A stretch of DNA of 64,000 nt, from assembly GCF_030297155.1 (NCBI RefSeq), contig NZ_AP028067.1, positions 1,550,001-1,614,000 of the forward strand, in the 5' to 3' direction. The DNA comes from Vibrio sp. FE10 (GTDB lineage: Bacteria > Pseudomonadota > Gammaproteobacteria > Enterobacterales > Vibrionaceae). The position numbers and the translations under genes are program-made. How positions within the stretch are numbered: the stretch's first letter is position 1; every line of letters starts with the position of its first letter. The notes under the pieces are model-generated. The model saw only the letters and a program-made list of their open reading frames with translations. It was not told the DNA's origin and did no database searches. Positions 16,643-25,928 of the stretch are shown here, piece after piece.

Positions 16643-17098
16643 TTACCTCACTGGCAGCTTGGTCTTTGTTTTTACCTGACCGAAGGCGAAGCTGGATTCA
16701 ATAGAGGCAATATTTGGCAGGCGAGTTAACTGTTTGCGGATGAACTGCTCATAGCTTTTGAGCGATTCACTCACTACATGCAGTAGGTAGTCGTGATTGC
16801 CCGTCATCAGAAAGCACTCTAACACTTCATCAATCACTTCAATGTGTTGCTCAAAATCTCGCATGTTCTCTTCTGTTGGCTTTTCAAGTTTCACCAACAC
16901 AAACACATTCACAGGTAAGCCACACGCTTCTTGATCTACGCTGGCGTGATAGCCACGAATAATCCCTTGTTTCTCTAGGGCTCGAACTCGGCGTAAACAA
17001 GGAGAGGGCGACAGCGCTACGCGATCAGCCAACTCTTGGTTAGTCAGGCGAGCGTTGTTTTGCAGTTCAGCCAGTATTTTCTTGTCGATCTCATCCAT
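16643..17098 (-). CDS. Lrp/AsnC family transcriptional regulator
   Basis: 151 aa. An N-terminal winged helix (KKILAELQNNARLTNQELADRVALSPSPCLRRVRALEKQGIIRGYHA) is followed by the RAM ligand-binding domain with the TGNHDYLLHV core. I start at the ATG at 17098, 8 bp after GGGAT; an ATG at 17104 is too close to that site. It diverges from the long PLP enzyme across 142 bp and most likely controls it in response to an amino acid. Confidence 0.88.
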   Translation of the reverse strand: MDEIDKKILAELQNNARLTNQELADRVALSPSPCLRRVRALEKQGIIRGYHASVDQEACGLPVNVFVLVKLEKPTEENMRDFEQHIEVIDEVLECFLMTGNHDYLLHVVSESLKSYEQFIRKQLTRLPNIASIESSFAFGQVKTKTKLPVR

Positions 17099-17204
17099 TA
17101 GCATATCCCATCAATATTGAAGCTTATTTGGCAATATTATTGCTCAAAGTGTATGTCTTACTTCGCAAATAGCAATTTTTGACATCTGCGCAAAACTAAA
17201 ATTA

Positions 17205-17230
17205 AAGGAGGAATAACAAGCATGGAATGA
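17205..17230 (+). promoter_or_regulatory. Strong Shine-Dalgarno followed by a two-codon ORF
   Basis: AAGGAGG (17205-17211) is followed 10 bp later by ATG GAA TGA (17222-17230), and the PLP gene ATG is at 17241, 29 bp from the strong site. A weaker AGGA sits 5 bp before 17241. The layout resembles a minimal upstream ORF that could tune reinitiation on the PLP gene. Confidence 0.45.
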
Positions 17231-17240
17231 CTTAGGAACT

Positions 17241-19052
17241 ATGAATACTTCAACTCAACTTAGCCCACTGCGTAAAACCACCAAACATGAACAAGCAGAA
17301 GCGCTTGCCATTGAGCAAGCAAAGCACTTTGGTATCGACCCAAATAGTGATTACGGCGTCACGCTGATTGAGCTGGCGACCACGCTGTACCAAGCCAATA
17401 CCAAGACTCACGATCTTTGGGCTCTGACGGTTGATGGACTTTCAGAGCTCGACAAGAGTGACCGAATCGCTTGGTTTAATGCCAAACGCTTCTTGTCATT
17501 CCAGATCGCGAAGATCCTTGATAACCTACAAAACCCAATGCGCGCTACCTACCAATCTATTGCTACTAACAATGGTAATTTTGCCTCTAAAGGAGCCTAT
17601 CCTATCTTTGATAATGTTGCTGCTATCTTCTCTGCCAGTCCTGTTATTACGCGCACTGCGACCTATTTATTTGCCTGTACAGAATGGATTGAAGACGCGT
17701 TCAACGGTAAAGAACCACTGCACGATATTTACTCTCGACTGCTTAATCCGACCTCAATTTCACTCGCGAATCACATGGTTGATATTGAGGCAGGTTCTAG
17801 AGCCAACGAGTACCTCGCATGGAACTTTAACTCGGGGATGGCGGCTATTGATGGGTTGTTGAGCCATTTACTTGGACATGAAGACATTGTGTTGGCATCA
17901 CGCAACATTTACGGCGGTTCTTATCAGTTATTGGAAGATTGGTTTGGCAAGCCTTCTAACTTGAATGTGGCGGTAGAATGGGTCGATGGTTATTCCGGTG
18001 ATGAGTTTGCGACTCGCCTTGATGAGGTTGCTGATAAATACGCGGATCGCCTCGCCGCGGGTAAGAAAATCTACGTTTACCTTGAGTCACCGTGTAACCC
18101 ACATGGATATGTGTTGGATGTCGCCAGTATCAGTAAAGCTGGTCACTCTCGTGGTTGGGATGTGATTGTCGACTCAACTGTGGGCACACCATTGCTTCAT
18201 CCCGTACTCAAACGCGATGATGGGATGGAAAGACCAGATTATGTGATTCACTCTTATACAAAAGAGCTAGCGGGTTCCGGCACCACAACCGCTGGAGTCG
18301 TGATTGGCCGTAACGAAACGATGTTTGTTCCTAAAGGAGAAGAGGTGACTTTCACTAAACCCAATGGCGATGAGGCAACCATTCCGTGGAACGAAACCCT
18401 CTTTTGGAATGTGTACTACATTAAGGGCGCGTTCTTAGATGCAGATAAAGCGTTTGAAGTGCTCAATGGCATGAAAACCTATGAGATGCGTGTGGTGCAA
18501 AAAACGATTAATACTCTAACTCTCGCGAAGATTTTTGATGCTCACCCAGACATCAATGTGTCGTGTCCTGCTTTGCCAGACAGCGATAACTATGAGCATT
18601 GCCAGAACAACATGTACTTAGGGCTACCAGCAGCGTTGTTTACTATCGATATGGAAGGTAACGGCAATCGTGCGCCAATCAATCGTGATGGGTTTAAACA
18701 GTTCTTCGACATGCTTGAGCCAGCAATCGGTATGCAAGTGAGCTTAGGGCAAACTAATACGGTTGCCTTGTGTCCGGCATTGACCACGCATTCAGAACTT
18801 AGCGATGAGGCACTCAATGAAGCGGGTATTGAGCCAACAACAATGCGTATCTCTATTGGGTTGGAAGATCCTCGCATGTTCATTGCTCATATTATCGAGG
18901 CAGCCAAGTTATCGATTGACCGTAAACACGCAGACTTCTCATCGAGCTTCCCGAGTAACGACCGTATCGATGAGATCTATATGCAAACCTATATGGATGT
19001 ACACCAGAGGTTTGTGAAGAGTTTGCCGAAGTTTAGTCAACTTACTCAGTAA
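17241..19052 (+). CDS. Long Cys/Met-metabolism PLP-dependent enzyme
   Basis: 603 aa, about 200 longer than ordinary cystathionine gamma-synthase relatives. Residues 1-190 form a helical extension. The fold type I core follows: NFNSGMAAIDGLLSHLL, the YLESPCNPHG motif, D in VIVDSTVGTPLLHP, and the Schiff-base Lys in IHSYTKELAGSGTTTAG. It probably acts on a sulfur or gamma-substituted amino acid by elimination or replacement. The divergent Lrp-type regulator suggests induction by an amino acid. Cytosolic; the exact reaction is unknown. Confidence 0.7.
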   Translation: MNTSTQLSPLRKTTKHEQAEALAIEQAKHFGIDPNSDYGVTLIELATTLYQANTKTHDLWALTVDGLSELDKSDRIAWFNAKRFLSFQIAKILDNLQNPMRATYQSIATNNGNFASKGAYPIFDNVAAIFSASPVITRTATYLFACTEWIEDAFNGKEPLHDIYSRLLNPTSISLANHMVDIEAGSRANEYLAWNFNSGMAAIDGLLSHLLGHEDIVLASRNIYGGSYQLLEDWFGKPSNLNVAVEWVDGYSGDEFATRLDEVADKYADRLAAGKKIYVYLESPCNPHGYVLDVASISKAGHSRGWDVIVDSTVGTPLLHPVLKRDDGMERPDYVIHSYTKELAGSGTTTAGVVIGRNETMFVPKGEEVTFTKPNGDEATIPWNETLFWNVYYIKGAFLDADKAFEVLNGMKTYEMRVVQKTINTLTLAKIFDAHPDINVSCPALPDSDNYEHCQNNMYLGLPAALFTIDMEGNGNRAPINRDGFKQFFDMLEPAIGMQVSLGQTNTVALCPALTTHSELSDEALNEAGIEPTTMRISIGLEDPRMFIAHIIEAAKLSIDRKHADFSSSFPSNDRIDEIYMQTYMDVHQRFVKSLPKFSQLTQ

Positions 19053-19130
19053 CTCTGGTTAGTAAGCCATGTCAGTGAAGTAGGGAGCTGTAATCGTTAG
19101 AGAATAGCTGCATCGCTAGATAGAAAAACT

Positions 19131-19156
19131 AAGGCCTCGCGTGTGCGAGGCCTTTT
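19131..19156 (+). terminator. Rho-independent terminator
   Basis: AAGGCCTCGC / GCGAGGCC with T4, at the end of the PLP gene. The 60 bp before it, including GTCAGTGAAGTAGGG and ATAGAAAAACT, also resemble the sequence before the 765 terminator. Confidence 0.8.
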
Positions 19157-19204
19157 GAGTGTCAGATAATGGCTATAGAGCAATCCCGAATAGACGGTTT
19201 TCGG

Positions 19205-19660
19205 TTAGCTTTCTTTATCGAAAAATACGCGAACAAAACCAAAATCAGGATCAGATTCCTTACGAGAAATCGTCCATCCATTTTTAAGGTAAAAGTTCAT
19301 AGCTTGAGTATTGGCCTCAAAGGTTTCAAGTGTTGGCTTGAGGTTACTACTTAGGATTTCCGCCTCAGCAAACGACAGCAACATCGCACCAATGCCTTTA
19401 CGCTGCTGTGTTGGTGATACCATCATAATGTGTATTAGGTCATCAATAACCACGACGTAACCAATGGCAGATTCACTATCGTCTATGGCTACAAAGGTAT
19501 TGCCAATATGCTTGTCAATTTCATCGTCACTAGCACCACTTGATAGGTAGCCATTGACCATTTCTTCACCCATAAAACTTGTGTAGCATGCACTAATGGC
19601 ATGCTTGGATAGCTCTTTCAAAGAGTGAGCATCACTCAAATTTGCTTGTCTAATTTTCAT
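19205..19660 (-). CDS. GNAT family N-acetyltransferase
   Basis: 151 aa. The acetyl-CoA loop QQRKGIGAMLLSFAE and the preceding strand DLIHIMMVSP identify the GNAT fold; TFEANTQAMNFYLKNGW is the typical C-terminal helix-strand. The N-terminus IRQANLSDAHSLKELS is the usual opening. Substrate unknown. No neighbour indicates a role. Confidence 0.85.
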   Translation of the reverse strand: MKIRQANLSDAHSLKELSKHAISACYTSFMGEEMVNGYLSSGASDDEIDKHIGNTFVAIDDSESAIGYVVVIDDLIHIMMVSPTQQRKGIGAMLLSFAEAEILSSNLKPTLETFEANTQAMNFYLKNGWTISRKESDPDFGFVRVFFDKES

Positions 19661-19737
19661 TTTTTAATAACTCTCTAGTAACCATAAGGCTAATCTACCC
19701 TTTGTGGTTTTGGAAAAATTGAACAAATGCGACAAGA

Positions 19738-20529
19738 TTAATTACTAAAGTCACCAAACAGGTCAATAGAAAGATGTTTCTCGATTAAGTAACGTTTGGG
19801 TGTCACGCCAATTACTTTCTTTAATTGACGTATCAGGTGGGGTTGGTCACTGAAACCAAATCGATAGGCGAGGTCGCTCCAATCTATCTTCTCGTCTTGC
19901 TCTTGGTAGATAGCCCATATAAGACGATCCATTCTCACCATTTGCTCATACTGCTTGAGCGACAAACCAGTGACTAATGCAAACTGTCGCTCCAATGTGC
20001 GCCTAGACATTGGCAACAAATCGAGGCTTTTTCCTTCGTTAATGTGCAAGCGAGCCTCATGAACACTCTTCCATATTCGCTGATCATCAATGGGGGGAAG
20101 AGTAAGTAGCTGTGACTCTATGATCTGGGCTGCTGTGTCCGGACAATTGATATCCATTTCATCTTGCCATTGAAAACAGGAAGGGAGAGGTTGAATGAGC
20201 TTCTGGTTAGCGCTCTCCGATCGCATCAAACCTAAGCCAAAAGCACCATCAGGGAAAAACTTCACTCCTAATAGTTGGCGCGGATGCAGATCATCAATAT
20301 AAAGTTCTTCAGTGTATGCAGAGAGCCAATGTCCACCTTGAACCTCTAATTCGAATCCGTTCTTTCGGTAAACATGCTTGTCTTCCGAAGGAGACAGAAT
20401 GGCATTAGCAGAGGGATTAGGAAGCAGCAAAGCAGACTGTTGGCTCGGCTCAGTGACTTGCAACGCCCAGATATACTCAACATATGGCGTGAGAAGGTCT
20501 GATGTGGGTTTGATTTTCCAGGTATTCAT
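19738..20529 (-). CDS. AraC family transcriptional regulator
   Basis: 263 aa. The C-terminal double HTH is clear: SLDLLPMSRRTLERQFALVTGLSLKQYEQMVRM and IDWSDLAYRFGFSDQPHLIRQLKKVIGVTPKRY. The N-terminal 150 residues form a DUF6597-like effector domain (YVEYIWALQV, LLPNPSANAIL). I start at MNTWKIKP (20529), because the upstream extension overlaps the small gene before it. It follows that gene by only 7 bp, so the two form an operon. Confidence 0.85.
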   Translation of the reverse strand: MNTWKIKPTSDLLTPYVEYIWALQVTEPSQQSALLLPNPSANAILSPSEDKHVYRKNGFELEVQGGHWLSAYTEELYIDDLHPRQLLGVKFFPDGAFGLGLMRSESANQKLIQPLPSCFQWQDEMDINCPDTAAQIIESQLLTLPPIDDQRIWKSVHEARLHINEGKSLDLLPMSRRTLERQFALVTGLSLKQYEQMVRMDRLIWAIYQEQDEKIDWSDLAYRFGFSDQPHLIRQLKKVIGVTPKRYLIEKHLSIDLFGDFSN

Positions 20530-20536
20530 TCGTTGA

Positions 20537-20779
20537 TTATTTCGGCTGGTGGCCTGTCTTTTTCGCAAGCTCTTGCATAGCCTCGGCAAAGGTTGTTGTC
20601 TTGCCTTTCGCTTTAACCTGAACCACCTTATACCCTTGGCTTTCCAACGCTTGGCGCTCTGCTAAAACCACTTTGTCGTCTGGCAGACTACCCTGTACAG
20701 GCTGATGAATGTAGCACCCTTCTAGTTGACCATCTTCGACCAGTTGGTGGTGTTTCAGTGCATTGATATCAAAATTCAT
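20537..20779 (-). CDS. Small unknown protein upstream of the AraC regulator
   Basis: 80 aa from the ATG at 20779 (MNFDINALKHHQLVEDGQLE). It has AERQALESQGYKVVQVKAKGKTTTFAEAMQELAKKTG at its C-terminus, a charged strand-helix unit, and looks like a compact cytosolic protein. Not recognised. The 7-bp gap to the AraC gene indicates co-transcription. Its name and role cannot be given. Confidence 0.55.
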   Translation of the reverse strand: MNFDINALKHHQLVEDGQLEGCYIHQPVQGSLPDDKVVLAERQALESQGYKVVQVKAKGKTTTFAEAMQELAKKTGHQPK

Positions 20780-20945
20780 AGTCAGTCTTTTCGTTTTAAA
20801 TGGAGAGTCTCTGTGGCAAAGGCCGCAGGTATCTATAATTTTATTGTTTGTACCATACGGCATTTTAACCATAAGAAGCTAGTGTGAATACAGTAATTCA
20901 AAGGAATACAGCTGGGGACGGTTCTCCGCGGAAGGGGCAAAGATA

Positions 20946-20972
20946 AATTACGAAACACCTCGTTTCGTAATT
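20946..20972. promoter_or_regulatory. Perfect 11-bp inverted repeat
   Basis: AATTACGAAAC and GTTTCGTAATT are exact complements around ACCTC. It lies in the 320-bp gap between the MCP and small-gene transcripts. It could be an operator or an mRNA-end hairpin; no T-run follows. Confidence 0.5.
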
Positions 20973-20990
20973 CAGTGAAAAGCTGACTCC

Positions 20991-21018
20991 CAATGCATCG
21001 CGTTTGCGAGGCCTTTTT
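20991..21018. terminator. Degenerate member of the repeated terminator family
   Basis: AATGCATCGC, GTTT, GCGAGGCCTTTTT: the right arm and T-run match the family exactly, but the left arm has two substitutions from AAGGCCTCGC that break the stem. It is probably inactive. Confidence 0.45.
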
Positions 21019-21110
21019 GTGTGGTGACAGTAAACTGAGCTCTGGCGACTTATTGGACAGACATTGGCTAGTGGTATCGCACTAACCAAGTCGAATATAT
21101 GGGGTCAGTG

Positions 21111-22205
21111 CTACTTTGATTCAGTTTCTATAATTTCATTCATTAAACGATCGATTTGAAAGACAACTTGTATACTTGCGTCCTCCATCGCTTTAACTGA
21201 TTTAATTGTCCCTTCAATGTTATTAGATGCTGCTTGATTCATTGCTTTACGACCATTGTCATGCACCTCTTTATGAGGTTCTTCAAGCAATTGATAACTT
21301 CTCAGGTGGTTGTAAGCCTTGCCATCACCGCGATAATACCACTGACCTAAACGACACTCTGAATGAGTATTGATTGTTTCCCCAAAAGCACCACTTTGGA
21401 GTAGGCGATAGGTGTTATTCTTCCAGATAGCATGGTCGAGTTTCACCGAATCTAAGAATGCACGTGTAGAAGCAATATGAATAACGTGCTTCATGTTTTC
21501 AGACTTCACAACAACTTCGTTGACAATAGAGCTTATTTGCGCGGAAGACGCTGAAACTTCTTCTGCACAAATTTGGTTTTCACCAATAGAGGTTTTTATC
21601 GCGTTTACTTGCCCCAATACCTGCTTTACTAATGAGTCAATTTTTTCGCTGGCTTCACTGGCTTTACTTGCAAGGGTTCTTACTTCATCTGCGACCACTG
21701 CAAATCCGCGTCCTGCTTCACCTGCACGCGCGGCTTCAATAGCAGCGTTTAATGCTAAAAGGTTGGTTTGATCAGAAATCTCTTGGATAGTCGATACAAG
21801 GTTAGAAATAGCACCAGCAGTGTGATCTAATATATCTACAGATTGAATGCTCTGAGATGCTTGATCGCTGATCTTAATTGCTCGGTTGTCTAGACGCACT
21901 AATGCTTGATGTGTTTGTTTAAACATATCATCCAGTTGTTTAAGCTCTTGGTTTTCATGAGCCATAGACTTAGCACTTTCAACCATTTCTTTTTGAATGG
22001 TCTTGAGCATATCTCCACCTTTCAAGCAATTAGACATCATTTCACTGCTGTTGTGATGTTGTTGATGTGTCGATTGAGCAAGCTTTTGCGACTTCTTTAA
22101 TTCTATTTCGAGAGCATTAATATCAGATTCATGCTTCTTTTTTAGTTCGGCTAACTCTTTTTTAAGTGATTGGTTTTCTAAATTTATTCGTTTTATTCCA
22201 AACAT
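21111..22205 (-). CDS. Soluble chemoreceptor with a C-terminal CZB zinc-binding domain
   Basis: 364 aa from [11 protein letters not shown]. It has no membrane segment. A coiled coil (about 5-90) leads into the MCP signalling hairpin with the invariant tip [22 protein letters not shown] region, and the C-terminus is a chemoreceptor zinc-binding domain: [23 protein letters not shown] and PHKEVHDNG give the His-Cys-His-His ligands. Such receptors sense oxidants or zinc through the Cys. The IS630 copy ends about 10 bp before its ATG, so its own promoter has been displaced. Confidence 0.88.
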   Translation of the reverse strand: MFGIKRINLENQSLKKELAELKKKHESDINALEIELKKSQKLAQSTHQQHHNSSEMMSNCLKGGDMLKTIQKEMVESAKSMAHENQELKQLDDMFKQTHQALVRLDNRAIKISDQASQSIQSVDILDHTAGAISNLVSTIQEISDQTNLLALNAAIEAARAGEAGRGFAVVADEVRTLASKASEASEKIDSLVKQVLGQVNAIKTSIGENQICAEEVSASSAQISSIVNEVVVKSENMKHVIHIASTRAFLDSVKLDHAIWKNNTYRLLQSGAFGETINTHSECRLGQWYYRGDGKAYNHLRSYQLLEEPHKEVHDNGRKAMNQAASNNIEGTIKSVKAMEDASIQVVFQIDRLMNEIIETESK

Positions 22206-22213
22206 AAAATACC

Positions 22214-23314
22214 TATACCGAATCAACTTGAAGATGCAGGCTTGAGAATCTGAAAATTATCATTAATTCGAGATGTCAAAGAGCCTGCGATCTCTGGAAG
22301 AGTCACTGCAAAAAATTGGTCTATTGCCTCCTTGAAGTCCCGTTTTCTTTTGAAGTAAACGTTGTTCCTCGACTTCTCATTCATTACTTTCCATAGCCGC
22401 TCTATTGGGTTGAGGTTTGGGCTGTAAGGTGGAAGATAATGCAGTTCAATATTCAGGACAAACGCCGCATCTTTGACTAAGTCACTGCGGTGATACCCCG
22501 CACCATCTAAGATGATATGAAGCTTATGGGTTAACGGATAACTCTCTCTTAACTTACAGAAAAAGCGAACAATCGTTTCACTGTTAATGTTCTCATAGTC
22601 GTGAACAATGGTTGCACCGATATCCGATAGGTTCAGTGCGCCAATAATGTTCAATCGGCTACGATTACCCGTTGTTTCAATCACTTTATCCTGACCAGTT
22701 CGTATCCAGCCACGAGATATTTTTGTTGATAGTGTTGGGTGAACTGCATCAATAAAGACTATCGATTCATCCTCGCCACAGCTTGCCTTTAGCGCTTCAT
22801 AAGCCTCGATGAAAGCTTGTTGTTTTGCTTCATCAAATTTGTGTGGAACGCCTTTCGGCTGCTTGTAGCTAAAACCATTGTGGTGAAGCCATTTGTTCAT
22901 ACCAGAAACCGTGTAATCAAGTCCAAATGTCTCTTTAACGTAGGCGACAATTTGATGCGTGTGAGAATAGGTTTTCTCAGTCAAATGCTCGATTAGGTGC
23001 ATGGTTTGAGTTGCAGAAAGCTTGCTTTGGCTTCCGCCATTTTCAGGCTTAAGTTTTTCAGAGAAAACATAATCACTGAGATGACGAGCAACAGTCGATT
23101 CGTGAATACGAAGAGCTTGTGAAATCATAGTCTGACTCCAGCCTTCAGAAGCCAGCAAAACAGCCTTAATACGGTCGCAGACCCGACTATCACGTTCAAT
23201 GTCGTGCATTTGTTCGAGTTGTAGTTTCTGCTGAGGAGTCAGTGTAATTTTCATGGTTCGTAGCATGATCCTGATTTTAAAGAAAATCAAGCACCTTCAA
23301 TGATCACGGGTATA
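22214..23314 (-). mobile_element. IS630-family insertion sequence
   Basis: About 1.1 kb with one transposase gene. The ends are imperfect inverted repeats: left TATACCGAATCAACTTGAAG; right, read inward on the minus strand, TATACCCGTGATCATTGAAG, both followed by TGC and TTGA. TA dinucleotides flank both sides, as expected for IS630/Tc1 insertion at TA. No second copy is visible in the window. Exact ends are uncertain by 1-2 bp. Confidence 0.8.
22223..23254 (-). CDS. IS630 family transposase
   Basis: 343 aa from [10 protein letters not shown]; an ATG at 23266 would add four residues. An N-terminal HTH ([24 protein letters not shown]) and a second winged helix precede the DDE catalytic domain: Asp in [11 protein letters not shown], Asp in [12 protein letters not shown] and Glu in [13 protein letters not shown]. 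All three are present with normal spacing, so the enzyme looks intact. The stop overlaps a TTG that opens the chemoreceptor frame, 18 bp before that gene's ATG. Confidence 0.92.
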   Translation of the reverse strand: MKITLTPQQKLQLEQMHDIERDSRVCDRIKAVLLASEGWSQTMISQALRIHESTVARHLSDYVFSEKLKPENGGSQSKLSATQTMHLIEHLTEKTYSHTHQIVAYVKETFGLDYTVSGMNKWLHHNGFSYKQPKGVPHKFDEAKQQAFIEAYEALKASCGEDESIVFIDAVHPTLSTKISRGWIRTGQDKVIETTGNRSRLNIIGALNLSDIGATIVHDYENINSETIVRFFCKLRESYPLTHKLHIILDGAGYHRSDLVKDAAFVLNIELHYLPPYSPNLNPIERLWKVMNEKSRNNVYFKRKRDFKEAIDQFFAVTLPEIAGSLTSRINDNFQILKPASSS

Positions 23315-23941
23315 TATGTATAACTCGAAAAGTTATTTGTGAGGCTAATAATGTGGGTTAGGGTGATAACGTATTGGTTTTAAAGGTAATAATCATCGAT
23401 CGGATTGTAACAAAATATTATTAAGTTGTTAGCCTTATTGAGAGTTTGGAGGAATTAAAAACCACAACTGATAAATTTGTTATTTAAATTCCTATATTGT
23501 AACTATGAATTACTTTGACCTCGAACCTTGTCAAATAACTATTAGCAAGGGTAAGGCAGTTTGAGTGAATTAGAATAAATGTGAGTTCACCGAACTTGTA
23601 CATGGAGTTAGTTTTTAAGGCCTGACTCGTTTTTATGTTCGGAGAAATTATTGGAAACCAGTTATACAAGACGCTTCTTTCAAGGCTTCATGGATTGAAA
23701 AAAGAGTTGAGCACGATATTTTAGAATGAATTTCTTGTGAAAGCGTGGGACTACAATTCTGGGCGGTTGGCACAAAATGGTACTCTTGTTGATCGTATGA
23801 TAACGGAATACCGATCTTGATAAGTTCAAGGTAAGTGCAACTTCAGTTCATCTGTAAAGAATGTTCTCCCCCTCAACCGCCAATCTAAAGAGATCATTAA
23901 ACTTCATTTGAGGGGGGAGCTAGAGGGGGAGGTTAGTGATC
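23315..23941. other. 627-bp AT-rich intergenic region
   Basis: Displaced upstream region of the chemoreceptor gene. Short ORFs here have no ribosome site and no family signal. The only structure is the C/G-rich element at 23856-23932, ending 10 bp from the accD paralog stop. I see no RNA gene. Confidence 0.5.
23856..23932. repeat. Dispersed intergenic palindromic element, copy B
   Basis: AAAGAATGTTCTCCCCCTC at the left and CTTCATTTGAGGGG with GAGCTAGAGGGGGAGG at the right, as in 601-675. The inner 20 bp differ. It may serve as a terminator for the accD paralog on the minus strand. Confidence 0.6.
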
Positions 23942-24802
23942 CTAAGCTTTAATTCGTGTGTTGGTCATCATCGCGATGATTTTTGCGACGCGTATACGTA
24001 TATCACGCCTAGCAATAATCATGTCTAAAGCGCCATGTTCTAATAAGAATTCACTTTGTTGAAAATCGTCAGGTAATTTTTCTCGTACCGTTTGTTCAAT
24101 CACTCTTCGTCCCGCAAAACCAATTCGCGCTTTGGGCTCACCAATATTGATGTCACCAAGCATCGCTAAACTGGCCGAGACACCGCCAAAGGTTTGATCG
24201 GTCAATATCGAAATATAAGGCAATCTGGCTTCTGACAGTCGCTTTAAAGCAGCGCTTGTTTTTGCCATTTGCATTAAGGCCATGAGCGACTCTTGCATTC
24301 GAGCACCACCACATGCGGAAAAGCAAACTAATGCACAGTTTGATGCTATTGCTTGATTCACGGCGTCCACAAATCGAGCACCGACAACCGATCCCATCGA
24401 ACCTGCCATAAAAGAAAATTCGAAAGCGCACGCCACAACAGGTATCCCTAACAGCTCTCCTTGCATCGCGACTAATGCATCTTTCTCGCCTGTACTTTTT
24501 TGAGCTAGGGCAAGGCGCTCTGTGTAGCGTTTATTGTCTTTAAAACTGAGTAAATCTTTCGGCTCATGTTGTTTGCCTAACTCAGTTCTTTCGCCTTTAT
24601 CTAAAAATGTGTCCAAACGAAGACGTGCTGTCATCCGCATGTGGTGTTCACATTTAGGGCACACTTCTAGGTTTTCCTTAAGGGCTATGCGGTACAAGAC
24701 CTGATCACAGGATGGGCATTGGGTCCATACTCCTTCGGGAATTGATGCCTTACGTGTACTTATTAACTTCTTTTTATCTAATAGCTTTTCTAACCAGCTC
24801 AT
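23942..24802 (-). CDS. accD: Second acetyl-CoA carboxylase carboxyltransferase beta subunit (AccD paralog)
   Basis: 286 aa from [10 protein letters not shown] (24802; AAGAAGGT upstream). The Cys4 zinc ribbon (CPSC near 29-32, CPKC near 48-51) and the crotonase-type carboxyltransferase core are complete. It closely follows E. coli AccD, but residues near the active site differ: FMAGSMGS for [18 protein letters not shown] for SASGGARMQE, and TDQTFGG for TDPTMGG, giving Phe205 at the position of E. coli Met203. The gene is isolated from truA/folC, where the housekeeping accD usually lies, and has its own divergent LysR regulator. It should pair with AccA. A drug-insensitive spare subunit is a plausible role. 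Confidence 0.85.
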   Translation of the reverse strand: MSWLEKLLDKKKLISTRKASIPEGVWTQCPSCDQVLYRIALKENLEVCPKCEHHMRMTARLRLDTFLDKGERTELGKQHEPKDLLSFKDNKRYTERLALAQKSTGEKDALVAMQGELLGIPVVACAFEFSFMAGSMGSVVGARFVDAVNQAIASNCALVCFSACGGARMQESLMALMQMAKTSAALKRLSEARLPYISILTDQTFGGVSASLAMLGDINIGEPKARIGFAGRRVIEQTVREKLPDDFQQSEFLLEHGALDMIIARRDIRIRVAKIIAMMTNTRIKA

Positions 24803-24928
24803 GGCGAGACCTTCTTTTAATCGCTCTAATGATGAGTATTGTATAAGCCTATTGTTAGTAATAAAGTGTCTAAAATTGCACTTATAATCCAATATAATGG
24901 GATTATTGAAATGGGTGGGATTGATGTA

Positions 24929-25828
24929 ATGCTTGAAAAAATTGACCAACAGTGGCTTAAAAGCTTTCACTGTGTATATGAGAACAATAGCTTTAAAAGA
25001 GCGGCGGATTTTTTATGTTTGCCGACCTCAAACGTCAGTCGTCACATCGCTTTGTTAGAAGAACAACTAGACGTTCGATTATTCGATAGAACGACTCGCC
25101 GAATTGCGTCGACTGAAGCAGGGGATCACCTCTATCTGCGAACTCAGCCATTGTTAGACAAACTCAATGATGCGCTCGAGGAGGTAACACAACATTCTCG
25201 TGAGGTGATGGGGCAGCTCAACGTACTCATGCCAGATTCACCGGAGTTAGCCCAAGCCGTCGTTTCTTTTTGTGCCGAGCATCCTTCTATTTCATTGTGT
25301 TGTGATACAAGCATCAGCCCTAAAGAGGACTTTGTGGATGGTTTTGACGTTATTCTGAGTTTTCACCGAGGAAAACTTGAAGACAATAATTGGATCGCGA
25401 AAGAGATTAAGCGCTGGCCTAGTAGTGTTGTGGCATCACCCAAACTCCTACAAACAACCTCTAAACCTTTTCAGATTACCGATTTGAAACATGTACCGTG
25501 TATTAATAGCTTTACTGCGCTAAACGGAACGCCATGGGTGTTTAAGAACGGAACCGGTGAACTCACAACTCAAAGGGTAAAATCTGCGTTTAAGGTAAAC
25601 AGCGGGCAGATCGCGAAGGCTGGTGCATTGGCTGGATTGGGTTTCGCGATACTACCTGTTGAATTATGTCGTGATGAGATAAAGACAGGTGCGCTAGAGG
25701 TTATCAAACTTGAATACCAACCTGAAGATTTAGTGCTGTACGCCTTTTATGCATCTAGAAAACATATAGCGAAAAAGGTTCCAGTATTCATTGAGCACTT
25801 ATTGCATCAAGCGAATCTAGACGGGTAA
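24929..25828 (+). CDS. LysR family regulator divergent from the accD paralog
   Basis: 299 aa from [10 protein letters not shown], 9 bp after GGTGGGA. The N-terminal HTH ([39 protein letters not shown]) is followed by a substrate-binding fold of the CrgA/DhcR type ([18 protein letters not shown]). It shares a 126-bp divergent promoter region with the accD paralog, the classic arrangement for control of that gene. Its inducer could be a fatty-acid signal or an inhibitor of ACC (inference). Confidence 0.88.
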   Translation: MLEKIDQQWLKSFHCVYENNSFKRAADFLCLPTSNVSRHIALLEEQLDVRLFDRTTRRIASTEAGDHLYLRTQPLLDKLNDALEEVTQHSREVMGQLNVLMPDSPELAQAVVSFCAEHPSISLCCDTSISPKEDFVDGFDVILSFHRGKLEDNNWIAKEIKRWPSSVVASPKLLQTTSKPFQITDLKHVPCINSFTALNGTPWVFKNGTGELTTQRVKSAFKVNSGQIAKAGALAGLGFAILPVELCRDEIKTGALEVIKLEYQPEDLVLYAFYASRKHIAKKVPVFIEHLLHQANLDG

Positions 25829-25892
25829 AAATAACAGAAAATACGGAGGTTATGGGTCCTTCGCTGTGCTAGAGCTGCCGGAGCAGTCAATT

Positions 25893-25928
25893 AAAACTAA
25901 GGCCTCGCGTTTATGAGGCCTTAGTTTT
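25893..25928. terminator. Bidirectional terminator, long perfect stem
   Basis: AAAACTAAGGCCTC (25893-25906) and GAGGCCTTAGTTTT (25915-25928) are exact complements around 8 nt. The T-run exists on both strands. Confidence 0.85.

Noticed and set aside
23484..23669. 61-aa minus-strand ORF in the AT-rich gap
   Set aside because: No ribosome site and no resemblance to any family; expected by chance in AT-rich DNA.
24803..24970. 56-residue N-terminal extension of the AccD paralog
   Set aside because: It covers the divergent promoter region and does not resemble AccD; MSWLEK is the family's normal start.
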